Source of the DNA: Paenibacillus sp. J31TS4
GTDB lineage: Bacteria; Bacillota; Bacilli; Paenibacillales; NBRC-103111
Reading direction: 5' to 3'
NCBI RefSeq assembly: GCF_018403265.1
Contig: NZ_BOSI01000002.1
Span: 248,001 to 312,000, forward strand
DNA: 64,000 nt
The notes beneath the pieces are model-generated. The model was not told where the DNA came from, did not search any database, and worked only from the letters and a program-made list of their open reading frames with translations. Both the position numbers and the translations under genes were made by a program. Positions 8,037 to 15,902 of the stretch are shown here, piece after piece (position 1 is the first letter of the stretch; the number at the start of each line of letters is the position of its first letter).

Positions 8037-9335
8037 ATGTTCGTGGATAAAGCGAAGATATATGTAAAAGGCGGCGACGGCGGCGACGGCATCGTGGCGT
8101 TCCGCCGGGAAAAATACGTGCCGGAAGGGGGACCTGCCGGCGGCGACGGCGGCAATGGCGGCGACGTCGTCTTCCGGGTAGACGAAGGACTCCGGACGCT
8201 GGTTGATTTTCGCTACCAGCGCCACTTCAAGGCAGACCGCGGCGTCAAGGGCCGCAACAAATCGATGCACGGCGCCAACGCCGACGATATGATCGTCCGC
8301 GTCCCTCCGGGCACGGTGGTCATAGACGACGATACCAGCGAGGTGATCGCCGACTTGACGCACCACGGCCAGGAGGTCGTCATCGCCAAAGGAGGCCGTG
8401 GCGGACGGGGCAATACCCGTTTCGCCACGCAGACGAATACGGCGCCCGAGATCGCGGAGAACGGTGAGGAGGGACAGGAGCGCTGGGTCACCCTCGAGCT
8501 GAAGGTGATCGCAGACGTCGGCCTCGTGGGCTTCCCGAGCGTTGGCAAGTCGACGCTTCTGTCAGTCGTCTCCGGTGCGCAGCCGAAGATCGCCGCGTAC
8601 CACTTCACGACGCTGTCGCCCAATCTGGGAGTCGTCGACGTAGGGGAAGGACGCAGCTTCGTCATGGCGGATCTGCCGGGCTTGATCGAGGGGGCGTCCA
8701 GCGGCGTCGGCCTGGGCCATGAGTTCCTTCGGCACGTCGAGCGGACACGTCTGATCGTCCATGTCGTGGACATCGCTGCGACGGACGGGCGCGATCCTTA
8801 TGAGGATTGGCTGCAGATCAACGAGGAGCTGAGGCTGTACAACGCCAAGCTCGAGGAACGGCCGCAGATTGTCGTAGCCAACAAGATGGACATGCCCGAA
8901 GCAGAGGAGAACCTCCGCGTCTTCCGGGAGAAGCTCGAGAAGCACGGCGTGACCGAGATCTTCCCGATCTCCGGCGTGACCCGCCAGGGCGTCCAGGAGC
9001 TCATGTACGTCATTGCGGATCGTCTCGATGCCATTCCCGACCAGCGTGTGGTCGAGGAAGTGCCGGAGACCGAGGAGCGCAAGATCTACCGGTACAAGAA
9101 CCGGCAGGACAACGACTTCACCATCCGCCGCGAGAACGATGTCTTCATCGTCGAGAGCGAGTCGATCGAGAAGCTGATCAAGCGGACGAATTTCGGCTCC
9201 CAGGATGCGGTTGCCCGCTTTGCCCGCATTCTGCGCAAGATGGGTGTCGATGCCGAGCTGCGCAGACGGGGGGCCAAAGACGGCCAGACGATACGCATCG
9301 CCGACTTCGAATTCGACTTCGTGGAATACGAATAA
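8037..9335 (+). CDS. obg: GTPase Obg (ribosome assembly, stress)
   Basis: Obg is an essential GTPase in 50S assembly and stress signalling, and it affects sporulation initiation. The 432-residue product has the Gly-rich N-terminal Obg fold ([18 protein letters not shown]), a G domain with P-loop [21 protein letters not shown] and NKMD motifs, and the C-terminal OCT domain (from about residue 350). The ATG at 8037 gives the usual start [13 protein letters not shown] and follows GGGGTGA; the open frame extends 26 codons upstream, but that part overlaps spo0B and is not family-like. spo0B lies 8 bases upstream. A terminator follows at 9398-9436. Confidence 0.97.
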   Translation: MFVDKAKIYVKGGDGGDGIVAFRREKYVPEGGPAGGDGGNGGDVVFRVDEGLRTLVDFRYQRHFKADRGVKGRNKSMHGANADDMIVRVPPGTVVIDDDTSEVIADLTHHGQEVVIAKGGRGGRGNTRFATQTNTAPEIAENGEEGQERWVTLELKVIADVGLVGFPSVGKSTLLSVVSGAQPKIAAYHFTTLSPNLGVVDVGEGRSFVMADLPGLIEGASSGVGLGHEFLRHVERTRLIVHVVDIAATDGRDPYEDWLQINEELRLYNAKLEERPQIVVANKMDMPEAEENLRVFREKLEKHGVTEIFPISGVTRQGVQELMYVIADRLDAIPDQRVVEEVPETEERKIYRYKNRQDNDFTIRRENDVFIVESESIEKLIKRTNFGSQDAVARFARILRKMGVDAELRRRGAKDGQTIRIADFEFDFVEYE

Positions 9336-9397
9336 CGGACAAGCGCCGCGCGAGCAAAAAGCACATACCGATAATCCGTCCCGCCGGGACGGACGCC

Positions 9398-9436
9398 GAC
9401 CGGCGGAACCGGGACAACCGGGGCCGCCGGTCTTTT
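9398..9436 (+). terminator. Rho-independent terminator after obg
   Basis: The stem GACCGGCGG/CCGCCGGTC (9398-9406 with 9424-9432) is followed by TTTT. A second small hairpin (TCCGTCCC/GGGACGGA) lies just before it at about 9376-9393. Confidence 0.75.
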
Positions 9437-9518
9437 GTATGGGAATAGAAGCCAAGATCGTTCGGTTTTTAAGAAGTACGGCCGGGGCAGAAGCCCTTGG
9501 CTTTTTTGGCCCGGCCTA

Positions 9519-9547
9519 TTGCCGAACGGAAGGACGTGCGTTATAAT
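9519..9547 (+). promoter_or_regulatory. SigmaA promoter of the ACT-hom-thr-pheA cluster
   Basis: TTGCCG (9519-9524), a 17-base spacer and a perfect TATAAT (9542-9547) lie about 50 bases before the ACT-domain gene. Its -35 overlaps the right arm of an inverted repeat (GGCCGGG...CCCGGCC, about 9479-9517). Confidence 0.85.
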
Positions 9548-9595
9548 GTCCACTATACAAAAACAATAGTCTACCAGGGAAGGACGAACGCCGGC

Positions 9596-10048
9596 GTGTT
9601 GGAGAAAAACAAGGCGGAGCCGATGTACTTGGTGAAGGAGGATTGTCTCCCGGAGGCGCTGATCAAGACCATGCAGGCGAAGGATCTGCTGGCGAGCGGG
9701 GCCGTCAAGACGATCCACGAGGCCGTCGACCGCGTCGGTTTGAGCCGCAGCGCTTTTTACAAGTACAAGGACGGCATCTTCCCGCTCAGCAAGCTGGAAC
9801 GGGAGCGCATCGTCACCCTTTCCCTTATGCTGGAACACCGCTCGGGCATTCTCTCCCGAGTGCTGGCCCTGATAGCCGGGCTGGAAGGAAACGTGCTGAC
9901 GATTCACCAGACGATCCCGCTGCAGGGACTCGCCAATGCGGTCATCTCGATCGAGACGTCCTCGATGGGCGAACGCTATCAGGAGATGCTGGATACGCTG
10001 GACGCGCTGGACGGGGTCCGCAAGCTGATCGTCATCGGGCAAGGCTAG
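9596..10048 (+). CDS. pheB: HTH and ACT domain protein, PheB/YszB type
   Basis: This is a small two-domain protein of the PheB (YszB) family. A helix-turn-helix-like segment (about residues 20-60, ending in GLSRSAFYKYKDGIFP) is followed by an ACT amino-acid-binding domain (about 75-145, with HRSGILSRVLALIAGLEGNVLTIHQTIPLQG). In B. subtilis it sits beside pheA and obg. A role in sensing an amino acid and tuning this cluster is plausible but unproven. I chose GTG 9596 (150 residues) because AGGGAAGGA lies about 11 bases upstream and the conserved part begins near YLVKEDCLPEAL; the open frame extends further upstream into the promoter. TTG 9599 is an alternative. Confidence 0.88.
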   Translation: MLEKNKAEPMYLVKEDCLPEALIKTMQAKDLLASGAVKTIHEAVDRVGLSRSAFYKYKDGIFPLSKLERERIVTLSLMLEHRSGILSRVLALIAGLEGNVLTIHQTIPLQGLANAVISIETSSMGERYQEMLDTLDALDGVRKLIVIGQG

Positions 10049-10100
10049 AAGCGCCCTATAGCGGCGTTATTCAATTATAGGAAGCAATGGGGGAACGTGG

Positions 10101-11387
10101 ATGAAGCCGGTCAAGGTTGGATTGCTTGGTCTCGGAACGGTCGGGACTGGAGTTGTACGAATTGTGGAAGGCCACCAGGAGGATCTGCACAGACAGACAG
10201 GGGCGGCCATCCAAATTGAGAAGATCCTGGTCAAGGACCGGAGCAAAGCCAGGTCCGTCTCCATCGATGCGGATAAGGTCACACTCGATCCGATGGACAT
10301 TCTGAACAACCCGGATATCGACGTGGTCGTCGAAGTGATGGGAGGCATTACGCCGACCAAGGATTACATTCTGGAGGCGCTGAGCCGCGGCAAGCATGTC
10401 GTCACGGCGAACAAGGATCTGATGGCGCTTCACGGACCGGAGATCATGAAGAAGGCGGAAGAGAAAGGCTGCGATGTCTTCTATGAGGCGAGCGTGGCCG
10501 GAGGCATTCCGATTATCCGGACGCTGGCTGAGGGCTTCTCGTCCGACCGGATTACAAAGATTATGGGCATCGTGAACGGCACGACCAACTATATCCTGTC
10601 GAAGATGAGCCAGGAAGGGGCTGCTTACGCGGATGTGCTCAAGGAGGCCCAGGAGCTAGGCTATGCAGAGGCCGATCCGACCTCGGACGTCGAGGGGCTG
10701 GACGCCGCCCGTAAGATGACGATTCTCGGCACGCTCGGCTTCAACGTCAATGTGGCGCTTAGCGACGTGACGGTCAAGGGCATCTCGCAGGTGACCAAAG
10801 AGGACATCCTGTACGGCAAGAAGCTCGGCTACGAGGTGAAGCTGCTCGGCATCGCGGAGAGAACGGGCGACAGCATCAGCGTCTCGGTTCAGCCGACGAT
10901 GGTGAAGACGACCCATCCGCTAGCTTCGGTGGGCGGCGTGTTCAACGCCGTGTACGTCTATGGAGAAGCGGTAGGCGAGACGATGTTCTACGGTCCGGGT
11001 GCCGGCGAGATGCCGACGGCTACCTCGATCGTCGCCGACCTGGTCGCGGTCGTCAAGAATATGGGACTCGGCGTCAACGGTCGCAGAGGGGTCGCACCTT
11101 ATAAGGAGAAGAAGCTGAAGACCGACGAGGAGATCAACTCGAAGAACTATATTCTGCTTCATGTGGAGGACAAGGCGGGCGTGCTTGCCCGGATCACCCA
11201 AGTGTTCTCGGCGCATGATGTCAGTCTCGAATCGGTGCTGCAGCATCCGAATCCGACCAACCCCAAGGCTGAGATCATCATCATCACCCACGACGCCTCC
11301 CAGGCCAATATGAAGAAGGTACTCAAGGACTTTGAGAGCCTTGACGTCATCGACAAGATCAAGAGCGTCTACCGGGTCGAAGGCTGA
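10101..11387 (+). CDS. hom: Homoserine dehydrogenase
   Basis: The enzyme reduces aspartate semialdehyde to homoserine with NAD(P)H, the branch point to threonine and methionine. The 428-residue product has an N-terminal Rossmann fold (GLLGLGTVGTGV), the catalytic region with NGTTNYILSKM and the EADPTSDVEG substrate site, and a C-terminal ACT domain (from about residue 350, LLHVEDKAGVLARITQVF) for feedback control. GGGGGAA precedes the ATG. It is followed by thrC and thrB, giving the complete homoserine-to-threonine route, and preceded by an HTH-ACT protein. The domain set and length are standard. Confidence 0.97.
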   Translation: MKPVKVGLLGLGTVGTGVVRIVEGHQEDLHRQTGAAIQIEKILVKDRSKARSVSIDADKVTLDPMDILNNPDIDVVVEVMGGITPTKDYILEALSRGKHVVTANKDLMALHGPEIMKKAEEKGCDVFYEASVAGGIPIIRTLAEGFSSDRITKIMGIVNGTTNYILSKMSQEGAAYADVLKEAQELGYAEADPTSDVEGLDAARKMTILGTLGFNVNVALSDVTVKGISQVTKEDILYGKKLGYEVKLLGIAERTGDSISVSVQPTMVKTTHPLASVGGVFNAVYVYGEAVGETMFYGPGAGEMPTATSIVADLVAVVKNMGLGVNGRRGVAPYKEKKLKTDEEINSKNYILLHVEDKAGVLARITQVFSAHDVSLESVLQHPNPTNPKAEIIIITHDASQANMKKVLKDFESLDVIDKIKSVYRVEG

Positions 11388-11443
11388 CCGGGACGCTAAA
11401 CGCAAAAACGAAACTCTACACATAGATTAGGAGCTGCCTACGC

Positions 11444-12505
11444 ATGCGATATATGGGATTGCTGAATCAATACAAAGAGTATCTGCCGGTTACCGAGAAC
11501 ACGCCCGCACTGACGCTGCACGAGGGCAATACGCCGCTCGTGCGCGCGGAGAAGCTTTCCGAGGAGCTCGGCCTGAACGTCTACTTCAAATATGAGGGCT
11601 TGAACCCAACCGGCTCGTTCAAGGACCGCGGTATGGTAATGGCTGTCGCCAAGGCGATGGAGGAAGGCAGCCGGACGATCATGTGCGCGTCCACAGGGAA
11701 CACATCGGCGGCCGCAGCCGCATATGCCGCGCGCGGCAACCTGAACTGCATCGTGCTCATTCCGAACAACAACATTGCGCTCGGCAAGCTGGCGCAGGCG
11801 ATCATTTACGGAGCCAAGGTGATTGCGATCGAGGGGAACTTCGACCGGGCGCTCGAGATCGTGCGGGAGATTACCGCGAAGCATCCGATCACGCTCGTCA
11901 ACTCCGTCAACCCGTACCGGATCGAAGGGCAGAAGACGGCGGCTTTCGAGGTGTGCGACCAGCTCGGGGAAGCGCCGGATTATCTTGCAATTCCGGTCGG
12001 CAACGCGGGCAACATCTCCGCCTACTGGAAGGGGTTCAAGGAATACCGTGAGGCCGGCAAGAGCGGCAAACTGCCCAAGATGATCGGCTTTGAGGCGGAA
12101 GGCGCCATGGCGATCGTGAAGGGCGAGCCGATCCGCAATCCGGAGACGGTGGCGACCGCCATCCGCATCGGCAATCCGGCGAGCTGGACGACGGCCGTCC
12201 AGGCGGCGGAGGAATCGGGCGGCCAGATCAACTATGTGACGGACGACGAGATTCTGCACGCATACCGGACGATTGCGTCCAAAGAGGGCGTATTCGCCGA
12301 GCCGGCATCCGCCGCATCCATCGCGGGCGTCATGAAGCTGAAGAAGGAAGGCTACTTCCAAGGCGGCGAAACCGTCGTCTGCGTCCTGACCGGACATGGC
12401 CTCAAGGATCCGAACATCGCGATCAAGACGGTCGCTTCCGATCCGCTTGTCGTCGAGGACAGCGAAGAAGCGGTCATGGAAGCGATCCGCAAGCTGGAAG
12501 GCTAG
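11444..12505 (+). CDS. thrC: Threonine synthase
   Basis: This PLP-dependent enzyme converts O-phosphohomoserine to threonine. The 353-residue protein carries the PLP lysine in GSFKDRGM (Lys60), the phosphate-binding [18 protein letters not shown] loop and [16 protein letters not shown], and closely follows the Bacillus ThrC pattern along its whole length. Two starts are possible: ATG 11444 and ATG 11453 ([12 protein letters not shown]); TAGGAG lies upstream of both and the first is kept. thrB begins 7 bases after the stop, so the genes are in one operon. Confidence 0.97.
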   Translation: MRYMGLLNQYKEYLPVTENTPALTLHEGNTPLVRAEKLSEELGLNVYFKYEGLNPTGSFKDRGMVMAVAKAMEEGSRTIMCASTGNTSAAAAAYAARGNLNCIVLIPNNNIALGKLAQAIIYGAKVIAIEGNFDRALEIVREITAKHPITLVNSVNPYRIEGQKTAAFEVCDQLGEAPDYLAIPVGNAGNISAYWKGFKEYREAGKSGKLPKMIGFEAEGAMAIVKGEPIRNPETVATAIRIGNPASWTTAVQAAEESGGQINYVTDDEILHAYRTIASKEGVFAEPASAASIAGVMKLKKEGYFQGGETVVCVLTGHGLKDPNIAIKTVASDPLVVEDSEEAVMEAIRKLEG

Positions 12506-12512
12506 GTGGGCG

Positions 12513-13481
12513 ATGACGATGGAAAAGGTGCGGGTCCGCATTCCCGCCAGCACAGCCAACCTGGGGCCGGGCTTCGATTCGCTCGGCATGGCGCTCAACC
12601 TGTACGCCTGGATCGAGATGGAGGAGGCCGAAACGACGCGCTTCCATCTGTACGGCGACCATATGGACGGCGTCCCGACTGACAAAACCAATCTCATCTA
12701 TCAAGTGGCGCAGCTCGTCTTCAACCGGGCGGGCGTCTCGGTGCCCGAGCTGGCCATTTCCATGTACAGCGATATTCCGCTGACTAGGGGCCTCGGCAGC
12801 AGCGCCTCCGCCATCGTCGGCGCGCTTGCCGCAGCCAACGCGCTAATCGGAGAACCGCTCAGCAGGCAGGAGTTGTTCACGATGGCAACCGAGCTGGAGA
12901 AGCACCCGGACAATGTCGGGGCTTCGCTGTTCGGCGGCATTATCGCCTCGTATTGGGACGGAACGCGCGCCGAGCATTTGCGCATCGAACCGCTGCCCAG
13001 CCTCGAGGTGCTGGTCGCCATCCCTGCGTTCCAGCTGGCCACCGAGAAGGCGCGCCACGCGCTTCCAGACGAGGTGCCGATGAAGGACGCTGTGTTTAAC
13101 GTCGGCCATTCGTCCGTGCTCGTGGCCGCGCTCTGCACCGGACGGTACGACGTCATCCGGCACGCCATGCAAGATGCACTGCATCAGCCGTACCGGGCGC
13201 CGCTCATACCGGGCATGCAGGCGATTCTCGCGCAGGCGGTCGACCACGGAGCGCTTGGCGTCGCGCTGAGCGGAGCCGGCCCTACGCTCTTGGCGTTGGT
13301 CGACGCGGGCAGCTCTCGGAAGCGGGAGCTCGAGCAATTTCTACTGGATACGCTTGGCGCCGAAGGCATAGCGGCCACCACGCTGTGCCTGAAGCCGGAT
13401 CTGGCGGGCGTCTGCGTATTGACAGAGGACGACGGGAAGCGTACATTTATCGAAACGATTAAAGGAGAGGTCCGAGCGTGA
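12513..13481 (+). CDS. thrB: Homoserine kinase
   Basis: This GHMP-family kinase phosphorylates homoserine, supplying ThrC. The 322-residue product begins MTMEKVRVRIPASTANLGPGFDSLG and contains the ATP-binding PLTRGLGSSASA motif near residue 90 and the C-terminal GHMP motif LSGAGPTLLALV. ATG 12513 is chosen because the family starts there; the open frame runs further upstream but inside thrC. The stop overlaps the pheA start (GTGA), indicating translational coupling. Confidence 0.96.
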   Translation: MTMEKVRVRIPASTANLGPGFDSLGMALNLYAWIEMEEAETTRFHLYGDHMDGVPTDKTNLIYQVAQLVFNRAGVSVPELAISMYSDIPLTRGLGSSASAIVGALAAANALIGEPLSRQELFTMATELEKHPDNVGASLFGGIIASYWDGTRAEHLRIEPLPSLEVLVAIPAFQLATEKARHALPDEVPMKDAVFNVGHSSVLVAALCTGRYDVIRHAMQDALHQPYRAPLIPGMQAILAQAVDHGALGVALSGAGPTLLALVDAGSSRKRELEQFLLDTLGAEGIAATTLCLKPDLAGVCVLTEDDGKRTFIETIKGEVRA

Positions 13482-14377
13482 AGAGAATTGCTTATCTGGG
13501 TCCCGAAGGAACCGTGTCCGACGAGTCGGCGCGCCACTTTTTTCAAGGGGAAGCCCACCAATTCATTCCCTATCGGCTCATCTCCGATGTGTACGGGGCA
13601 GCGGTTTCGGGAGAAGCCGCGGTCAGCGTCATTCCGATAGAGAATACGATCGACGGGTCCGTCAAGGATCACGTCGATTTGCTCGTCCATGGGAGCCCGC
13701 TGCCGATCCAGGCCGAGTGGGTGTACCCGTCCGTGCAGAATCTGATCGGCTATCGGCGCGGAGCTGGGGAAGCGGGCACATCGGACGAGCCGAAGGCGTC
13801 CCCCTACGCGGGCATCCGCAAGATCATCTCGATCGAAGTAGCGATCGCCCAATGCCGTACGTTCCTGAAGAACAACCTGCCGGGCGTCGAGTTCGAGTTC
13901 GTGAACAGCACGGCCGAGGGTGTCAAGCGGGTGATGGAAGCGAAGGACGAGGGACTAGCCGCGATCGGAACGAAGCTGGCCGCCGAGATGTACGGCCTCG
14001 ATTTGTTGGCCGAGAACATTACCGATCACCAGAACAATTACACCCGTTTCATTCTGGTCGGCATGAATCCTCCGGAGCTGAGGCCGACGGAGACGTACAA
14101 GACGACGATCCTCGTAACGCTGCCGGAGGATTATCCGGGAGCGCTCCATCAGGTGCTGTCGGCGTTCGCTTGGAGAAGGGTCAACCTGTCCAAGATCGAG
14201 TCGCGGCCAACGAAGCTGAAGCTGGGCTCCTATTATTTCTACATTGACATCGAAGGCTCCATGAATTCGGTGCTCCTTCCTGCCGCCATCGCCGAGATTG
14301 AGGCGCTGGGCTGCCAGGTAAGGGTGCTGGGCTCCTATCCGACGTATCTGTACGAACAAGCACATCTGGAGGTGTAA
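13478..14377 (+). CDS. pheA: Prephenate dehydratase
   Basis: The enzyme converts prephenate to phenylpyruvate, the committed step to phenylalanine. The 299-residue protein begins MKRIAYLGPEGTVSDESA and has the dehydratase domain (with VIPIENTIDGSVKDHVD and NYTRFILVG) and a C-terminal ACT domain (about residues 205-280) containing ESRPTKLKLGSYYFYID, the phenylalanine-binding ESRP signature. There is no chorismate mutase domain, as in Bacillus PheA. GTG 13478 overlaps the thrB stop by four bases and follows AAAGGAGAGG. Confidence 0.96.
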   Translation: MKRIAYLGPEGTVSDESARHFFQGEAHQFIPYRLISDVYGAAVSGEAAVSVIPIENTIDGSVKDHVDLLVHGSPLPIQAEWVYPSVQNLIGYRRGAGEAGTSDEPKASPYAGIRKIISIEVAIAQCRTFLKNNLPGVEFEFVNSTAEGVKRVMEAKDEGLAAIGTKLAAEMYGLDLLAENITDHQNNYTRFILVGMNPPELRPTETYKTTILVTLPEDYPGALHQVLSAFAWRRVNLSKIESRPTKLKLGSYYFYIDIEGSMNSVLLPAAIAEIEALGCQVRVLGSYPTYLYEQAHLEV

Positions 14378-14383
14378 CCCGCT

Positions 14384-15262
14384 ATGGCGCAATGGATCTA
14401 TTTGAACGGAGAGTACGCAACCAAAGAGAACGCGTTGATCTCCGTGTACGACCACGGATTTTTGTACGGCGACGGAATCTTCGAGGGCATCCGGATTTAC
14501 AACGGCAACATCTTCAAATGCAAGGAGCATCTCGACCGGCTGTACGACTCGGCCAAGTCGATCATGCTGAACATTCCGCTGTCCTACGAGGAGATGCAGG
14601 AGGCGCTTGTCGAGACGATCCGCAAGAACGGCCTGCGCGACGGCTATATCCGCCTCGTCGTGTCGCGGGGACCCGGGGACCTTGGCCTCGATCCGCGCCG
14701 GTCGCCGAAGGCGAACGTGGTCATAATCGTGGAACAGCTCGCCATTTATCCGGAGGAAGCGTACAAGATCGGGCTCAAGACGGTCTCCGTCTCGTACCGC
14801 CGCAACATTCCGGACGCGATTAACCCGAAAATCAAGTCGCTGAACTACCTGAACAATATCCTGGTCAAGATCCAGGCGAACCTGGCGGGCGTCGGGGAAG
14901 CAATCATGCTGAACGCCCAAGGCTATGTCGCCGAGGGCTCCTCCGACAACATCTTCATCGTCAAGCGCGGAGTCGTCTACACGCCTCCCTGCTACTTGGG
15001 GGCGCTCGAGGGCATTACGCGCCAGGCGATCATCGAGATCTGCGCCAAGGTCGGCTACAAGCTCAAGGAAGTGCCGTTCACGCTGCATGACGTTTATGTG
15101 GCAGACGAGGTGTTCTTCACCGGAACCGCCGCCGAGGTCATTGCCGTGCGCGAGGTCGACGGCCGGGTGATCGGACAAGGCCATGCGGGTCCTGTGACGA
15201 CCCACCTGCTGGAGGAATTCCGCAAGCAAGTCGAGATCGACGGAGTCAAGGTGTACGACTAA
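14384..15262 (+). CDS. ilvE: Branched-chain amino acid aminotransferase
   Basis: This class IV PLP aminotransferase makes or breaks down Leu, Ile and Val with glutamate as partner. The 292-residue product begins MAQWIYLNGEYATKENALISVYDHGFLYGDG; Lys151 in NPKIKSLNYLNNIL is the PLP lysine and VAEGSSDNIFIV is the cofactor-phosphate region. The short, class IV form points to IlvE rather than D-amino-acid aminotransferase, but the two are closely related. It lies 6 bases after pheA and precedes a strong terminator, so it ends the amino-acid cluster. Its product could also transaminate phenylpyruvate made by PheA (inference). Confidence 0.9.
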   Translation: MAQWIYLNGEYATKENALISVYDHGFLYGDGIFEGIRIYNGNIFKCKEHLDRLYDSAKSIMLNIPLSYEEMQEALVETIRKNGLRDGYIRLVVSRGPGDLGLDPRRSPKANVVIIVEQLAIYPEEAYKIGLKTVSVSYRRNIPDAINPKIKSLNYLNNILVKIQANLAGVGEAIMLNAQGYVAEGSSDNIFIVKRGVVYTPPCYLGALEGITRQAIIEICAKVGYKLKEVPFTLHDVYVADEVFFTGTAAEVIAVREVDGRVIGQGHAGPVTTHLLEEFRKQVEIDGVKVYD

Positions 15263-15354
15263 CGGCTGGACGCTGCCGATTGGCCCCAGGGCTGTCAGGC
15301 GGTGCGCCACTCCGTATCGGGCGGCCGTGAACCCTATCCGACAAAAGATAGAAC

Positions 15355-15399
15355 AAGAAGGATACAGCTGCTTTCCGGCGGCTGTGTCCTTCTTTTTTT
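15355..15399 (+). terminator. Rho-independent terminator after ilvE
   Basis: The 14-bp stem AAGAAGGATACAGC/GCTGTGTCCTTCTT (15355-15368 with 15381-15394, one G-T pair) runs into seven T residues. Confidence 0.93.
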
Positions 15400-15902
15400 G
15401 TTGTCAAAAGCTAGGTAAGTGGGAGGGAATGACGAGGCAATCCTTAAGGCTTGCGAGCAAGGAGCGGCTGCTCCTTATTCAGGCGGATGATACCGGTATA
15501 TCGAAGGGGGCGAATGAAGCACGTGTTGTGAGCCGGAAAGAAAGCTGGAGGATAAACGAATCACCAACAAGGAGATTCGACAACTCTTTCATCAGGAACG
15601 AATTCGCCTGCTCTCGTGGACAGCGATCCGGATTGGCAGAGGAGCCTATAGGAGACAGAGAGCTTGAGACTTCCTTCCTCCGTCTCTTACGCGACTGCCG
15701 GGTAACAAGTCCCGCTTCCATTCGTGGAGTTTTTTTTGTGGGCGTGGGTCAAACGCCTAGCAGTCTGCATAGAATGTACTGTTCATGATGGGCGCATGGT
15801 GGCGCCGAGACCGCCAGCTTGCAGCAAGAACCCATTCGGGTGCCGGCCGGACCCATTCGCGAGGGCGCGCCGGTCCGCCCATCCTTAAGGAGGTCTGAGG
15901 CT
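15400..15902 (+). other. Gene-free structured stretch before safA
   Basis: About 500 bases with no convincing gene. Several short hairpins are visible: AAGGAGC/GCTCCTT near 15460-15478, CGAATC/GATTCG near 15559-15581, and GAGACAGAG/CTCCGTCTC around 15653-15688. Eight T residues at about 15730-15737 suggest a second termination point. No T-box core (GGTGGNACC) or riboswitch that I recognise is present. The last part (about 15760-15902) must hold the safA promoter, and GCATAGAAT near 15768 resembles a mother-cell -10. A long frame from 15327 has unusual composition and no good start. Confidence 0.5.

Noticed and set aside
9376-9520. A transcription attenuator for the hom cluster
   Set aside because: The hairpins lie before the promoter, so they cannot act on its transcript; they fit obg termination.
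15400-15760. T-box or lysine riboswitch upstream of safA
   Set aside because: No GGTGGNACC core, no lysine-box consensus, and the downstream gene is a coat protein.
15327-15788. A 153-codon frame between ilvE and safA
   Set aside because: It begins inside the ilvE terminator region, has no ribosome-binding site, and has irregular composition.
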